A DNA stretch of 38,117 nucleotides from Tahibacter harae (GTDB lineage Bacteria > Pseudomonadota > Gammaproteobacteria > Xanthomonadales > Rhodanobacteraceae), in the NCBI RefSeq assembly GCF_024437735.1, contig NZ_JANFQO010000033.1:1-38117 (forward strand). Reading direction: 5' to 3'. The translations under genes and the position numbers were made by a program. Shown here in pieces: positions 24,543 to 32,533 of this stretch (within the stretch, counting starts at the first letter, position 1; each line of letters opens with the position of its first letter). Under the pieces are notes generated by a model. That model saw nothing but the letters and a program-made list of their open reading frames with translations. It had not been told where the DNA came from and searched no databases.

Positions 24543-24566
24543 CCGGGCCGGCCGCAGCCGGCCCGG
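24543..24566. repeat. GC hairpin between the two minus-strand secreted-protein genes
   Basis: CCGGGCCGGC (24543-24552) pairs with GCCGGCCCGG (24557-24566) around CGCA. It follows the stop of the upstream 24578-26695 gene and precedes the ribosome binding site of the next. Without a T-run it may attenuate rather than end transcription. Confidence 0.5.
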
Positions 24567-24577
24567 TGCCGCAGGGC

Positions 24578-26695
24578 TCAGTTCTGGAAGCCGTCGCGGA
24601 ACAGCGTGTCGCCGAGCTGGCCGTTGTATTGCAGGTTCTGGCCGTGCACATCCTGGTTGGCCACGGTGTTGTCCGGCGCATCCGACCAGGTGAAAGCGGC
24701 ATAGCCCGCGCTGCCGGTGGTTGCAGCCAGGCGCGAGGTGCGCGTCGCAGCAGCCTTGAGCCGCACGGCCTGGTTCCATACCAGCGCGCCATCGGCGGCC
24801 AGGCGCTGCACCGTGATCGGATTGCTCATCGCCGAGGTATTGCCGGTGACCCAGGCAGCGAGGAAGCCGCCCGGCGCCGGCAGCGCAACGGTCTGCGACA
24901 GCGCCTGCGAACCATCGGTGGACACGGTCATGGGCACCAGCTCGCGCCCTTCTTCGCCCCACAGGCGCTGGCCGGCGCTGTTGACGCGCTGCGTGTAGAG
25001 ACCGTCGTAGGCATTGGGCGAGATGATCTGGCTGTCTATCCACAGCGCGAAGATGTCGCCGCTGGCCGCGTCATAGCTGGCCACGGGCAGGTAGTGGCCG
25101 CGCGAGGTGTTGGTAGTCAGCAGCACGCCTTCGGCGCCGAGCAGACGGGTGCCGGCGGCATCCAGGTGCTGCACCCGCGCCGAGGAAGCCAGGCCGATGA
25201 AATCGGTGAACGCGAACACCGCGCCGCCGCTGCCGTCGGCGATCATCTTGGGGAAATAGCCGGCGCCGAGGTTGCCGGTATCCGACAGGCGCACGCCGTC
25301 GTTGCCCCACAGCACCGCGCCGTCCGCCGCCGCCAGCTTCTGCGCGCGCAGGATGCGCGTGCTGCCGGCCTGGTTGCTCCAGGAAACGATGGCGTCGCCG
25401 TTGGTCGAGGCGATCACATCGGCGATGAGCTTGCCGCCGGCCGGACCCGGCAGGCTGATGCCTTCGGCGCCCCACAGCGGCTGGCCCACGGGCGAGAGCT
25501 TCTGCGCACGCGCTGCGCCGGAATCGTTCATCCAGACCACCACGGCGTTGCCGTCGCTGGTGGTGGTGACGTAGGAGATCTGCTCGCCTTCGCCCAGGGT
25601 GGAAACCGGGATGCGGCCGTCGGTCCACAGCAGCGTGCCGTCGGGCGCGACCTTGCTCACGACGATGCGCTCGTCTGCGGCCATCTGGGTGCAGCACTGG
25701 TAGGAGAGCAGGGCGTTGCCGGCCGCGTCGACCGAGAAGCCGTAGTCGGTGGTGTACTGGAAGCTGCGGTCGGCGACCAGGATGCCGTTATGCGGCCACA
25801 GCTCGCGGCCCTGGGCGTCCAGGCGCTGCAGGCGCAGGTCGTAGCCGCCGTCGGTATTGTCGAACCAGCTCACGAAGAAACCACCATCGGCGCGCGGCAG
25901 GATCTTGGCCTGGGTTTCCTCGCCGCCGCGGTCGGCGATGGCGAACGTCGTCGCGGGATCGTTGCTCCAGCCGCCGGTGGGCTCGGGCGGCGGATCACCG
26001 ACGACCACGCTGTCCACGCCCACGCGCGAACCTTGGTTGCCCGAAGGGCCGCCGTTGGGCGCGAGGAAGCGGAAGGCGATGCGGCCGCTGTGAACGCCGG
26101 GCGGCAGGCCGGCCAGGGTCACGCTCTGCGCGGTCCAGCTCAGCGGGAACACGCCGCTGGCCTGCTCCGGATTCAGGTCGAGCAGTAGGCGGTCGAACTG
26201 GCCCACATCCTGCGGCGTGCTGCCGCTGCTGCCGGCATCGCCGCAGGTCGCGCCCAGGCACAGCAGCAGTTGCAGGCGGTCCGGCCGCAGCGGGCCGGTC
26301 AAGGTATCGCCGCGGGTCTGGAAGCTGATCTGGACACCGTTGGCCAGCTGGCTCAGTTCGGGCGAGATCAGGAAACCGTTCATCGCGCCCACGCCGGGCG
26401 TGCAGGCGAGCGTCGCGTAGGCCATGCCGGCGCCTTCCAGCGGCAGCCAGGCATTGTCGCCGGTGCCGACGCCGCCGCGATTGGTCAGATAGAAGCAGTT
26501 GGCGTTGATCCCGGAGCCGGCGGCGACGCTCTGGTTGCGTGCGATCCAGCCTGGCGGCAGGGTTGTGCTCGGCAGGGTGCTGCCGTCGAGATTGAAGCCC
26601 TCGCTGAGCTGGGCGGCCTGGACGCCGCCAAGGCCGCAGAGGCCGGCCAGCAGCAGGGAAACGGAAAGGCGGCGGAACGAACGGTGTTGCGGCAT
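24578..26695 (-). CDS. Large secreted repeat protein with choice-of-anchor J domain and C-terminal FRDGFQ tag
   Basis: A 705-residue exported protein of unknown function. The signal peptide ends near GVQA-A. Residues about 28-235 form a choice-of-anchor J-like domain (EGFNLDG...LPPGWIARNQS, GMNGFLISPEL-type core, RVGVDSVVVGD). Residues about 245-690 carry some seven repeats with a Q-x-L-x-x-x-G-x-x-L-W-x-x-x-G-[IV] core (RLQRLDAQGRELWPHNGI, AQKLSPVGQPLWGAEGI, TQRVNSAGQRLWGEEG and others), interleaved with G-x-x-x-V-x-W strands. This suggests a beta-propeller. It ends in TLFRDGFQN, matching the FRDDFQ end of the 11.4 kb protein. Probably cell-surface or secreted. Confidence 0.85.
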   Translation of the reverse strand: MPQHRSFRRLSVSLLLAGLCGLGGVQAAQLSEGFNLDGSTLPSTTLPPGWIARNQSVAAGSGINANCFYLTNRGGVGTGDNAWLPLEGAGMAYATLACTPGVGAMNGFLISPELSQLANGVQISFQTRGDTLTGPLRPDRLQLLLCLGATCGDAGSSGSTPQDVGQFDRLLLDLNPEQASGVFPLSWTAQSVTLAGLPPGVHSGRIAFRFLAPNGGPSGNQGSRVGVDSVVVGDPPPEPTGGWSNDPATTFAIADRGGEETQAKILPRADGGFFVSWFDNTDGGYDLRLQRLDAQGRELWPHNGILVADRSFQYTTDYGFSVDAAGNALLSYQCCTQMAADERIVVSKVAPDGTLLWTDGRIPVSTLGEGEQISYVTTTSDGNAVVVWMNDSGAARAQKLSPVGQPLWGAEGISLPGPAGGKLIADVIASTNGDAIVSWSNQAGSTRILRAQKLAAADGAVLWGNDGVRLSDTGNLGAGYFPKMIADGSGGAVFAFTDFIGLASSARVQHLDAAGTRLLGAEGVLLTTNTSRGHYLPVASYDAASGDIFALWIDSQIISPNAYDGLYTQRVNSAGQRLWGEEGRELVPMTVSTDGSQALSQTVALPAPGGFLAAWVTGNTSAMSNPITVQRLAADGALVWNQAVRLKAAATRTSRLAATTGSAGYAAFTWSDAPDNTVANQDVHGQNLQYNGQLGDTLFRDGFQN

Positions 26696-27418
26696 GGCGG
26701 GCTACTCCGGATCGGCGGCGACGAAAGCATGCAGCGGCGGCGCCGCGACGGCGCCCCGGGCCGCTGCATGACGCACCGACTCTCGACCCCGCCGGCCCCA
26801 GGCGCTTCAGCGCAGCGTCAAAACCGCGGCGGCGGCGATCAAAGATCCATGACAGGAGCTTGAATTTCGTTTTGCGGCAGTGGGTTGGGTGGGTGCGGCG
26901 GGAGTTCAGGCGGGAGTTTGGGACACCCATGTTTTCGGGGGAGTTTGGGACACCCATGTTTTCGGGATGCCCAAGACGGAATCAGGACACCCATGCTCCG
27001 GGCAGTTGGACTCGCCGCTGCCTGAACTCGCCCGCGCAAGTCTAGGGACACCCACAATTCCGACCGCCCGAAATTCCCACCGGAAGTTGGGGGGAGTTTG
27101 GGACACCCATGTTTTTTTTTAGGGCGGGAATTTGGGACAGGCATGTTTTCGGGACGCCCAAGACGGGCACCCGGATTCAGGACCCATGCTCCGGGCAGTT
27201 GGACTCGCCGCCGCCCGAACTCGCTCACGCGAATTTCGGGGCGCGCAAATTTAGGCGCAAATTTAGGGACACCCACAATTCCGACCGCCGGCACCCGCGA
27301 ATTTCCGCGAATTTCGGGACACCCATGATTCAGGCAGCCAGGCACTCCATCCCCGAATTCAGGCCCCCAAGGACCCGATGACCCACAGCACCCCGGGCCA
27401 GCCCGCAACCCACAGGAC
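26696..27418. other. Long intergenic region holding the GGGACACCCA repeat field
   Basis: 723 bp between the start of the large secreted-protein gene and the 3' end of the CadC-like regulator gene. About 420 bp of it is repeat (see separate entry). Minus-strand frames across it translate to repetitive G-V-P-N-S / K-H-G-C-P-K-L-P peptides that simply mirror the DNA repeats; no gene is supported. Confidence 0.7.
26911..27330. repeat. Field of degenerate GGGACACCCA repeats with an internal duplication
   Basis: Copies or variants of GGGACACCCA[TC] begin at 26920, 26947, 26985, 27045, 27100, 27134, 27179, 27266 and 27316, all on the plus strand at irregular spacing. Two forms alternate: one continues TGTTTTCGGG or TGATTC, the other CAATTCCGACCGCC. 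A larger module, from TTTTCGGGA[TC]GCCCAAGACGG to CACAATTCCGACCGCC, occurs twice (about 26957-27070 and 27144-27290). It includes a 30-bp identical stretch at 26989-27018 and 27182-27211. Base content is lower in GC and T-richer than the flanks. No transposase frame is visible. It may be a REP-like field, a decayed mobile element or a protein-binding array. Confidence 0.75.
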
Positions 27419-29668
27419 TCAAGGCAATCCCGTTGCCCGCTCTCCCGCCAGCGCCCGCAGGCTGTGCTCGGCCGCCGCCTGCAGATGGGCGTCGCCGACC
27501 GCGCGGTAGTACAGCGCGGCGGCGCGCGCGGCGCGATAGTCGCGCTCGATCAGCGGTGCGATCTGGCCAGCCAGTTCAGTGGCGCGGTCGGTTCCGCCCT
27601 GGCGCAGCAGGGCGGCGATCCAGGCGGCCAGTACTTCGATGCGGCGGCTTACGTCGCCGTCGGCATCGGCTTTGGCCAGCGCGGCGGCGAAATGTCCGGC
27701 GGCGCCAGTCGCGTCGCCGGCGGCGTCCTGCCACAGGGCGCGGGCAAGGTGGACTGCGGCGTCGTCGCCGCCCAGCGCGCCCAGGTTGGTGCCGATACGG
27801 TTGCGGGTAGCGGCCTCGATGGCGTTGCCGGCGGCCAGCGCGGCCTGGACGAACAGCAGCTGCGCCGTCGCGTCCGTGGCCGGCGCGGCTGCGCCCAGGC
27901 GCAGCGCCTCGGCATTGCGACCTTGTTCCAGCGCCAGGCGCATGCGCAGTTCGGTCAGACCATCGGCCGGCGTCGGCGCTGCGGGCAGGCTGTCGATCAC
28001 GCCGGCGGCCTCGGCCAGGCGGCCGTTGGCGATCAGGGCATCGGCCAGTTGCTGGGCGATATTGCGCAGCAGTACGGGATTCTCCAGTAGCCGTGCCAGC
28101 TCGGCCGCGCGGCGCGCGCTGTCCAGGGCGGCGGCGTTGTCCGCCAGCAGCTGCTGGGTGCGGGCCAGGCCGAGCAAACTGGCGGCCAGGCTGTCGCGTA
28201 CGTCGTAGCGTTCAAAAACGGTAATGGCGCGCTCGAATGACTGCAGCGCCAGCGCCGGCTTGCCGCTGCGGCTCTGCAGCAGGCCCAGGTTGGTATCGAC
28301 GCTGGCCACCCCGGGCGCGTCGCCGGCCCGCTCCAGCGCCACACGTCCGCGCGCCAGGTCGGCCGCGGCTAGTTCGTGCTGGCCCTGCGCGCCGCGGGCC
28401 ACGCCGCGGCCGGTAAAGCCGTTGCCGATCAGGTCCTGGCGGCCGTCCGGACCCAGTACGGCCAGGGATTCGGCATAGCGCCGCTCGGCCTCGGCGTATT
28501 GGCCGCGGCGTACCGCCAGCGCGCCCAGGCCGGACAGCGCCTGGGCCTGCAATTCCGGCGGCAGCTGGCCCAGGTTGGCCTGCAATGCACCGAAGATCGC
28601 CTCGGTCGCCTCCAGGTTGCCGAGGCGGAAGGCGAGCTGGCCTTCGCGTACCTGCAAGGCCGGATCGGCGCGGGCGGCAGGGTCGGCCGCGGCGATCAGC
28701 GCGCGCGCCGCGGCGAGATCGCCTTCGAGCATGGCCGCGTCCAGGCGTTGCAGGCGCTCGGCCGCGGCGTCGGACGAGGCCGGCGCCGCGGCGGCCGGCG
28801 CGCGGCCCAGTTGGGGCAGCAGTTCGGCCACGGCGGCGTCGGCCGCCGCCAGCGGGCTGGCGCCGCGGCCGCTGACGGTCCTGCCGGTCTGTTCGGCCAC
28901 CGGCTGCAGCAGCAGCTGCCAGCTGCCGTCGCTGCGCAGGCGTGCCTCGGGCTGCAACAGCAGGCCGGCACCGCTGGCGCGGCGCAGCCGGCGGTGCAGT
29001 TCCTGCGGCGATTCACCGCCGCGCTCGGCCACCAGCCCGGCGACGCGCTCGCTGGGCAGCACCACCAGGCCGGCGCCGCGCAGGCGCGCGGCGATGTAGT
29101 CCATCACCCCCAGGCGGATCCAGGCGGCATCGGCGCCGGCGCCGGGCAGGGCCACCGGCGCGACCACGATCAGATCTGCCGCGGCCGGCGCCGGCGTTTC
29201 CGCGGCGCGGTGCCAGAGCAGGACCAGGGCGGCCAGGCCGAGCAGGGCTGCCGCGGCCAGTACCGGCCAGCGCGCGCGCCGCCGCGATGGCATCGCTGCG
29301 GCCGGCGGTACCGCGACTGCGGCCGGTTCCGCCGGCGCCGCGCCGGCTTCGACCGCCTGCGTCGGTGCGACCCATTGATAGCCGAAGCGCGGCACCGTGC
29401 GGATGCTGGATTGTTCGTTGCCGGTATCGCCGACGGCGCGGCGGGCGCGCAGCAGGGTCTGGGCAAGCAGGGCGTCGCTGACATCGACCCGTCCCCAGAC
29501 CGCGGAAATCAGCTCGTCGCGGCCAACCGCGCGGTCGCGCTGTTCGATCAGGTAGATCAGGCACTCCAGCGATTTCGGCGGCAGCGCGACGCGCCGGCCG
29601 TCCTGGCGCAGCTCGCGCGCGGCGGGGTCGAGCTGGAAATCGGCGAAGCGGAACAGGGTTCGGTTCAT
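27419..29668 (-). CDS. CadC-like membrane transcription factor with TPR-like sensor
   Basis: A 749-residue one-component regulator. Residues about 4-100 are an OmpR/PhoB-type winged helix (FRFADFQLDPAARELRQDG, ALPPKSLECLIYLI, RDELISAVWG, RTVPRFGYQWVAP), here not preceded by a receiver domain. One transmembrane helix (about 133-153) follows, so the DNA-binding part is cytoplasmic and the rest periplasmic. The periplasmic part begins with a small alpha/beta region (about 165-290) and continues with about eight degenerate tetratricopeptide helix pairs (A-x-x-x-G-x-L-A and Y-A-E-A-E-R-R-Y-A-E-S-L). Such proteins sense envelope signals and activate nearby genes. ATG 29668 is chosen because the winged helix starts there. 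Target genes unknown. Confidence 0.88.
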   Translation of the reverse strand: MNRTLFRFADFQLDPAARELRQDGRRVALPPKSLECLIYLIEQRDRAVGRDELISAVWGRVDVSDALLAQTLLRARRAVGDTGNEQSSIRTVPRFGYQWVAPTQAVEAGAAPAEPAAVAVPPAAAMPSRRRARWPVLAAAALLGLAALVLLWHRAAETPAPAAADLIVVAPVALPGAGADAAWIRLGVMDYIAARLRGAGLVVLPSERVAGLVAERGGESPQELHRRLRRASGAGLLLQPEARLRSDGSWQLLLQPVAEQTGRTVSGRGASPLAAADAAVAELLPQLGRAPAAAAPASSDAAAERLQRLDAAMLEGDLAAARALIAAADPAARADPALQVREGQLAFRLGNLEATEAIFGALQANLGQLPPELQAQALSGLGALAVRRGQYAEAERRYAESLAVLGPDGRQDLIGNGFTGRGVARGAQGQHELAAADLARGRVALERAGDAPGVASVDTNLGLLQSRSGKPALALQSFERAITVFERYDVRDSLAASLLGLARTQQLLADNAAALDSARRAAELARLLENPVLLRNIAQQLADALIANGRLAEAAGVIDSLPAAPTPADGLTELRMRLALEQGRNAEALRLGAAAPATDATAQLLFVQAALAAGNAIEAATRNRIGTNLGALGGDDAAVHLARALWQDAAGDATGAAGHFAAALAKADADGDVSRRIEVLAAWIAALLRQGGTDRATELAGQIAPLIERDYRAARAAALYYRAVGDAHLQAAAEHSLRALAGERATGLP

Positions 29669-29755
29669 CGGCGCACCCGGCGGCAGGGCGCAGCGCTCGC
29701 CTTCGGGGCCGGGGCCGCAACCATACGGCAATCGCGCCGTTGCGGTGGCGGCGGC

Positions 29756-29965
29756 CTAGCGGCCCAGGTCGTGCGGGGTGATCCAGCCCATCCAGATGGC
29801 GAACATGACCAGGACGATCAGGCCCACCGACAGGGCAATTCGCCGCGTCAGCGCCTTTACCGTGCGATTGGTCGTACCCTTGTCGACCATCATGTAATAC
29901 AGCCCCGCCCCGAGGTTGTAGAGAATCACGATCAGGAACGCGACGATGATGAGTTTGCCGGCCAT
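29756..29965 (-). CDS. Twin transmembrane protein, DUF2909 family
   Basis: A 69-residue inner-membrane protein with two helices (about 4-24 and 44-61) joined by a short loop with the family signature V-D-K-G-x-x-x-R-T-V-K-A-L-T-x-R-I. DUF2909 genes commonly lie between coxC and surf1 in gammaproteobacteria, and here one lies next to surf1, which supports a link to oxidase biogenesis by position. The minus orientation puts it divergent from surf1. No strong ribosome binding site is visible before ATG 29965. Confidence 0.85.
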   Translation of the reverse strand: MAGKLIIVAFLIVILYNLGAGLYYMMVDKGTTNRTVKALTRRIALSVGLIVLVMFAIWMGWITPHDLGR

Positions 29966-30025
29966 GGGATGTTTGCTCGCGATCGCGCGGGGCGCAGCGG
30001 GCAAGTATAGGCGGCTGCCGTGGTG

Positions 30026-30742
30026 ATGCGGCGCTGGCGGCGGCCGTCGGCGTTCGCCTGGATCCTGCTGCTGCTGGGTCTGGCCGCCTTTCTCGGCCTG
30101 GCGCGCTGGCAGTGGGGCCGGGCGCAGGAAAAGGAGCGCCTGCTGGCCTCCTACGCGGCCGCCGCGACGGCGCCGCTGCGGCAATATGCCACGCTGCCGG
30201 CGGCGCTTTCTGCTGAAGAATACCCGCGCATTGCGGCGCGGGGCGCCTATGTGGACGGGCGCGGCTACTGGCTGGACCAGCAGATCCATGCCGGCCGCGT
30301 GGGCCGGCGCGCGCTGGCCGTGTTCCGGCCGAGCGGCGACGATCGCCTGCTGCTGGTCGACCTGGGCTGGGTCGCCGCGCCGGTCGGTGCTCCGGCGCCG
30401 GCGTGGCCGCCGCTGCCGGCAGGCGAAGTGGAATTGCGCGGCATCTACGCGCCGCCGCCGGGCGGCGGGCTGCGCGTCGGCGGCGATGCGCTGGCGCGCC
30501 AGAACGCCTGGCCCAAGCTGACCCTGTTCCTGGACATGGCGGCGGTCGCCGCCGACCTGCATGCCGCGGTCGCGCCGCGCCTGCTGCTGCTGGATGCGGA
30601 TCCGTCCAGCGGCCTGGTGCGCGAATGGACGCCTGCGGTGATGGCACCGGAAAAGCACCGCGGCTATGCGCTGCAGTGGTTCTCCTTCGCCGTGGCGGCC
30701 ATGGTGATTTTCATTGTGCTGCATTGGCGCAAAAGCAACTAA
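30026..30742 (+). CDS. SURF1 family cytochrome oxidase biogenesis protein
   Basis: A 238-residue inner-membrane protein that helps insert heme a into subunit I. It has the standard layout: N-terminal helix (about 10-27) followed by the family motif L-G-x-W-Q-x-x-R (read here as LARWQWGRAQEK), a periplasmic domain with R-G-x-Y, L-L-V-D-L-G-W-V and a G-Y-A-L-Q-W-F-x-F motif at the second helix (about 213-232). All key SURF1 landmarks are present. GTG codons at 30020 and 30023 are alternative starts just upstream. It heads a plus-strand run with the next two genes. Confidence 0.93.
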   Translation: MRRWRRPSAFAWILLLLGLAAFLGLARWQWGRAQEKERLLASYAAAATAPLRQYATLPAALSAEEYPRIAARGAYVDGRGYWLDQQIHAGRVGRRALAVFRPSGDDRLLLVDLGWVAAPVGAPAPAWPPLPAGEVELRGIYAPPPGGGLRVGGDALARQNAWPKLTLFLDMAAVAADLHAAVAPRLLLLDADPSSGLVREWTPAVMAPEKHRGYALQWFSFAVAAMVIFIVLHWRKSN

Positions 30743-30753
30743 GGAAACAGTGG

Positions 30754-31302
30754 ATGGATGTACAGACCAAGAAGCGCGTGCAGCTGATCGCGATCATGCT
30801 GGTGTTCCTGGCGCCGATGGTGGTCGCCTTCGCCCTGCGCCTGGCCGACTGGCAGCCCAACCGCCTGCGCAACAACGGCATCCTGGTGCAGCCGCCGCAG
30901 GACATCTCCGCCGATGCGCCCAGGGCCGCGGTCGATGCGGCCTTCAGCTGGAAGGACGGCCAGTACCGCTGGACCCTGCTGCTGATCCCCGGTCCGGACT
31001 GCGCCGCCGCCTGCGAGAAGCGCCTGGCCGATGCGGAGAAGATCTGGTCGCTGATGACGCAGAAGGCGCCCCGCCTGCGTCTGGCCGTACTGAATATCGA
31101 GGCCACGCCGGAGCGGCGCGCGCAGTATCCGCGCCTGGACTACATCAGCAGTTCCGCCGCCGCGCTGCAGGCGCTGCGCCCGGCCGCCGCCGACAGCGTT
31201 GCCGCCGCGGTGATAGACCCGGCCGGCCTGCTGATGCTGCGTTTTGAACCTGGCTACGACGCCGCCGGCGTGCGCCAGGATCTGTCCCGACTGATCCGCT
31301 GA
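30754..31302 (+). CDS. Membrane-anchored thioredoxin-fold-like protein, oxidase assembly locus
   Basis: A 182-residue protein with one N-terminal helix (about 11-28) and a periplasmic domain. Residues 60-110 (WTLLLIPGPDCAAACEKRLADA) resemble the C-x-x-x-C active-site region of SCO and other thioredoxin-fold proteins, followed by V-A-A-A-V-I-D-P-A-G-L-L-M-L-R-F near the C-terminus. Proteins of this type occupy the gap between surf1 and ctaA in related cox clusters. A role in copper or heme delivery is inferred from position and fold. AAGGA lies eight bases before ATG 30754, and the gap to surf1 is 11 bp. Confidence 0.8.
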   Translation: MDVQTKKRVQLIAIMLVFLAPMVVAFALRLADWQPNRLRNNGILVQPPQDISADAPRAAVDAAFSWKDGQYRWTLLLIPGPDCAAACEKRLADAEKIWSLMTQKAPRLRLAVLNIEATPERRAQYPRLDYISSSAAALQALRPAAADSVAAAVIDPAGLLMLRFEPGYDAAGVRQDLSRLIR

Positions 31303-31306
31303 CGCC

Positions 31307-32299
31307 ATGAATCCTACCCATCGCATCCTGCGCAACCTTGCCTGGTTCGCCGTCGCCTTCGCCCTGCTGGTGATCGTGTTCGGCGCCTTCGTGCGGCTGT
31401 CCAACGCCGGCCTTTCCTGTCCCGACTGGCCCACCTGCTACGGCAAGCTGACCTGGCCCAAGCACGATCACGAGATCGAGGCCGCCAACGCCGCCTTCCC
31501 TGAGCGCGCGGTGGAATCGCACAAGGCCTGGCGCGAGCAGGTGCACCGCTTTCTTGCCGGCGGCCTGATCCTGACCACGTTCGGCCTGGCCTGGCTGGTC
31601 TGGCGACGCCGGCGCGAGCTGCCCACCGTCGCCGCGGTGCTGCTGGCGGCCTCGGTGCTGATCGTCTTCCAGGCCCTGCTGGGCATGTGGACAGTGACCT
31701 GGAAGCTCAAGCCCATCGTGGTGATGGCGCACCTGATCGGCGGGGTGTCCACGTTTTGCCTTTTGGCTTATGTGGCATTGCGCCTGACGCTGCCGCCGCT
31801 GGCGCGTACCGATACCGCTGCGCTGCGCCGCCTGGTCATCGCCGGCCTGGTCCTGGTCGCGCTGCAGATCGCGCTGGGCGGCTGGACCAGCGCCAACTAC
31901 GCCGCGCTGTCCTGCGGCCTGGATTTCCCCACCTGCGCCGGCCAGTGGTGGCCGCCGACCGACTTCCGCGAGGCCTTCGTGCTCTGGCGCGGCATCGGCG
32001 TGAACTACGAAGGCGGCGTGCTGGATGCCGATGCACGCACCGCGATCCAGCTCAGCCACCGCATCGGCGCGATCATCGTGCTGGGCCATCTGCTCGGCGT
32101 GATCGCCGCGGCCTGGCGCCGCGGCCTGGGCGGCTGGGCCGTCGCGGTGCTGGCCGCGCTGGCGCTGCAGATCGCCCTGGGCATCAGCAATGTGGTGTTC
32201 GGCCTGCCGCTGCCGGTCGCCACCCTGCACAACGCCGGCGCCGCGCTGCTGCTGTTCGTGCTGCTTGCGCTGCTGGTGCGGCTGCGGCGCGAGGCCTGA
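31307..32299 (+). CDS. ctaA: Heme A synthase (COX15/CtaA family)
   Basis: A 330-residue inner-membrane enzyme that oxidises heme o to heme a for the aa3 oxidase. Eight helices are predicted. It shows conserved heme-ligand regions: G-A-F-V-R-L-S-N-A-G-L-S-C-P-D-W-P-x-C, an E-Q-V-H-R-F segment, A-H-L-I-G-G, I-Q-L-S-H-R-I-G-A and L-H-N-A-G-A. Cysteine pairs at the periplasmic loops (SCPDWPTC and SCGLDFPTC) are retained. It starts four bases after the previous stop. The usual next gene, heme O synthase ctaB, is not found here. Confidence 0.95.
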   Translation: MNPTHRILRNLAWFAVAFALLVIVFGAFVRLSNAGLSCPDWPTCYGKLTWPKHDHEIEAANAAFPERAVESHKAWREQVHRFLAGGLILTTFGLAWLVWRRRRELPTVAAVLLAASVLIVFQALLGMWTVTWKLKPIVVMAHLIGGVSTFCLLAYVALRLTLPPLARTDTAALRRLVIAGLVLVALQIALGGWTSANYAALSCGLDFPTCAGQWWPPTDFREAFVLWRGIGVNYEGGVLDADARTAIQLSHRIGAIIVLGHLLGVIAAAWRRGLGGWAVAVLAALALQIALGISNVVFGLPLPVATLHNAGAALLLFVLLALLVRLRREA

Positions 32300-32306
32300 G
32301 CGGGAA

Positions 32307-32337
32307 CGGCGCTCCACGCGCACCGCGTGGAGCGCCG
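32307..32337. terminator. Perfect 14-bp hairpin after ctaA
   Basis: CGGCGCTCCACGCG and CGCGTGGAGCGCCG pair exactly around CAC (32307-32320 with 32324-32337), eight bases past the ctaA stop. No T-run follows, so it may be a terminator that relies on stem strength or a Rho pause site. Confidence 0.55.
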
Positions 32338-32533
32338 GCTGCGGCGGCGCGCTGTCTGCCGGGCGGGAATCGAAACGAGTTCGAGGCAGCGTGCCGGCGC
32401 AACGGGTTCCAGTCCGCGCAGCGGCAGTTCCGGCGCGGCGCCACTGCGTCATTGCTCACAGATCCGTTCAGGCAATGGCCGTACAGGAACGCAGGTTCGC
32501 ATCAGCCCGCCGCGCTGCGGCTAAACTCGCCGT

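Noticed and set aside
26911-27330. CRISPR array
   Set aside because: Repeat units are short, degenerate and irregularly spaced, and no cas genes are present.
26839-27408. 189-codon minus-strand open frame over the repeat field
   Set aside because: Its peptide is a direct translation of the DNA repeats, with no ribosome binding site, signal or family; several other frames are open there too.
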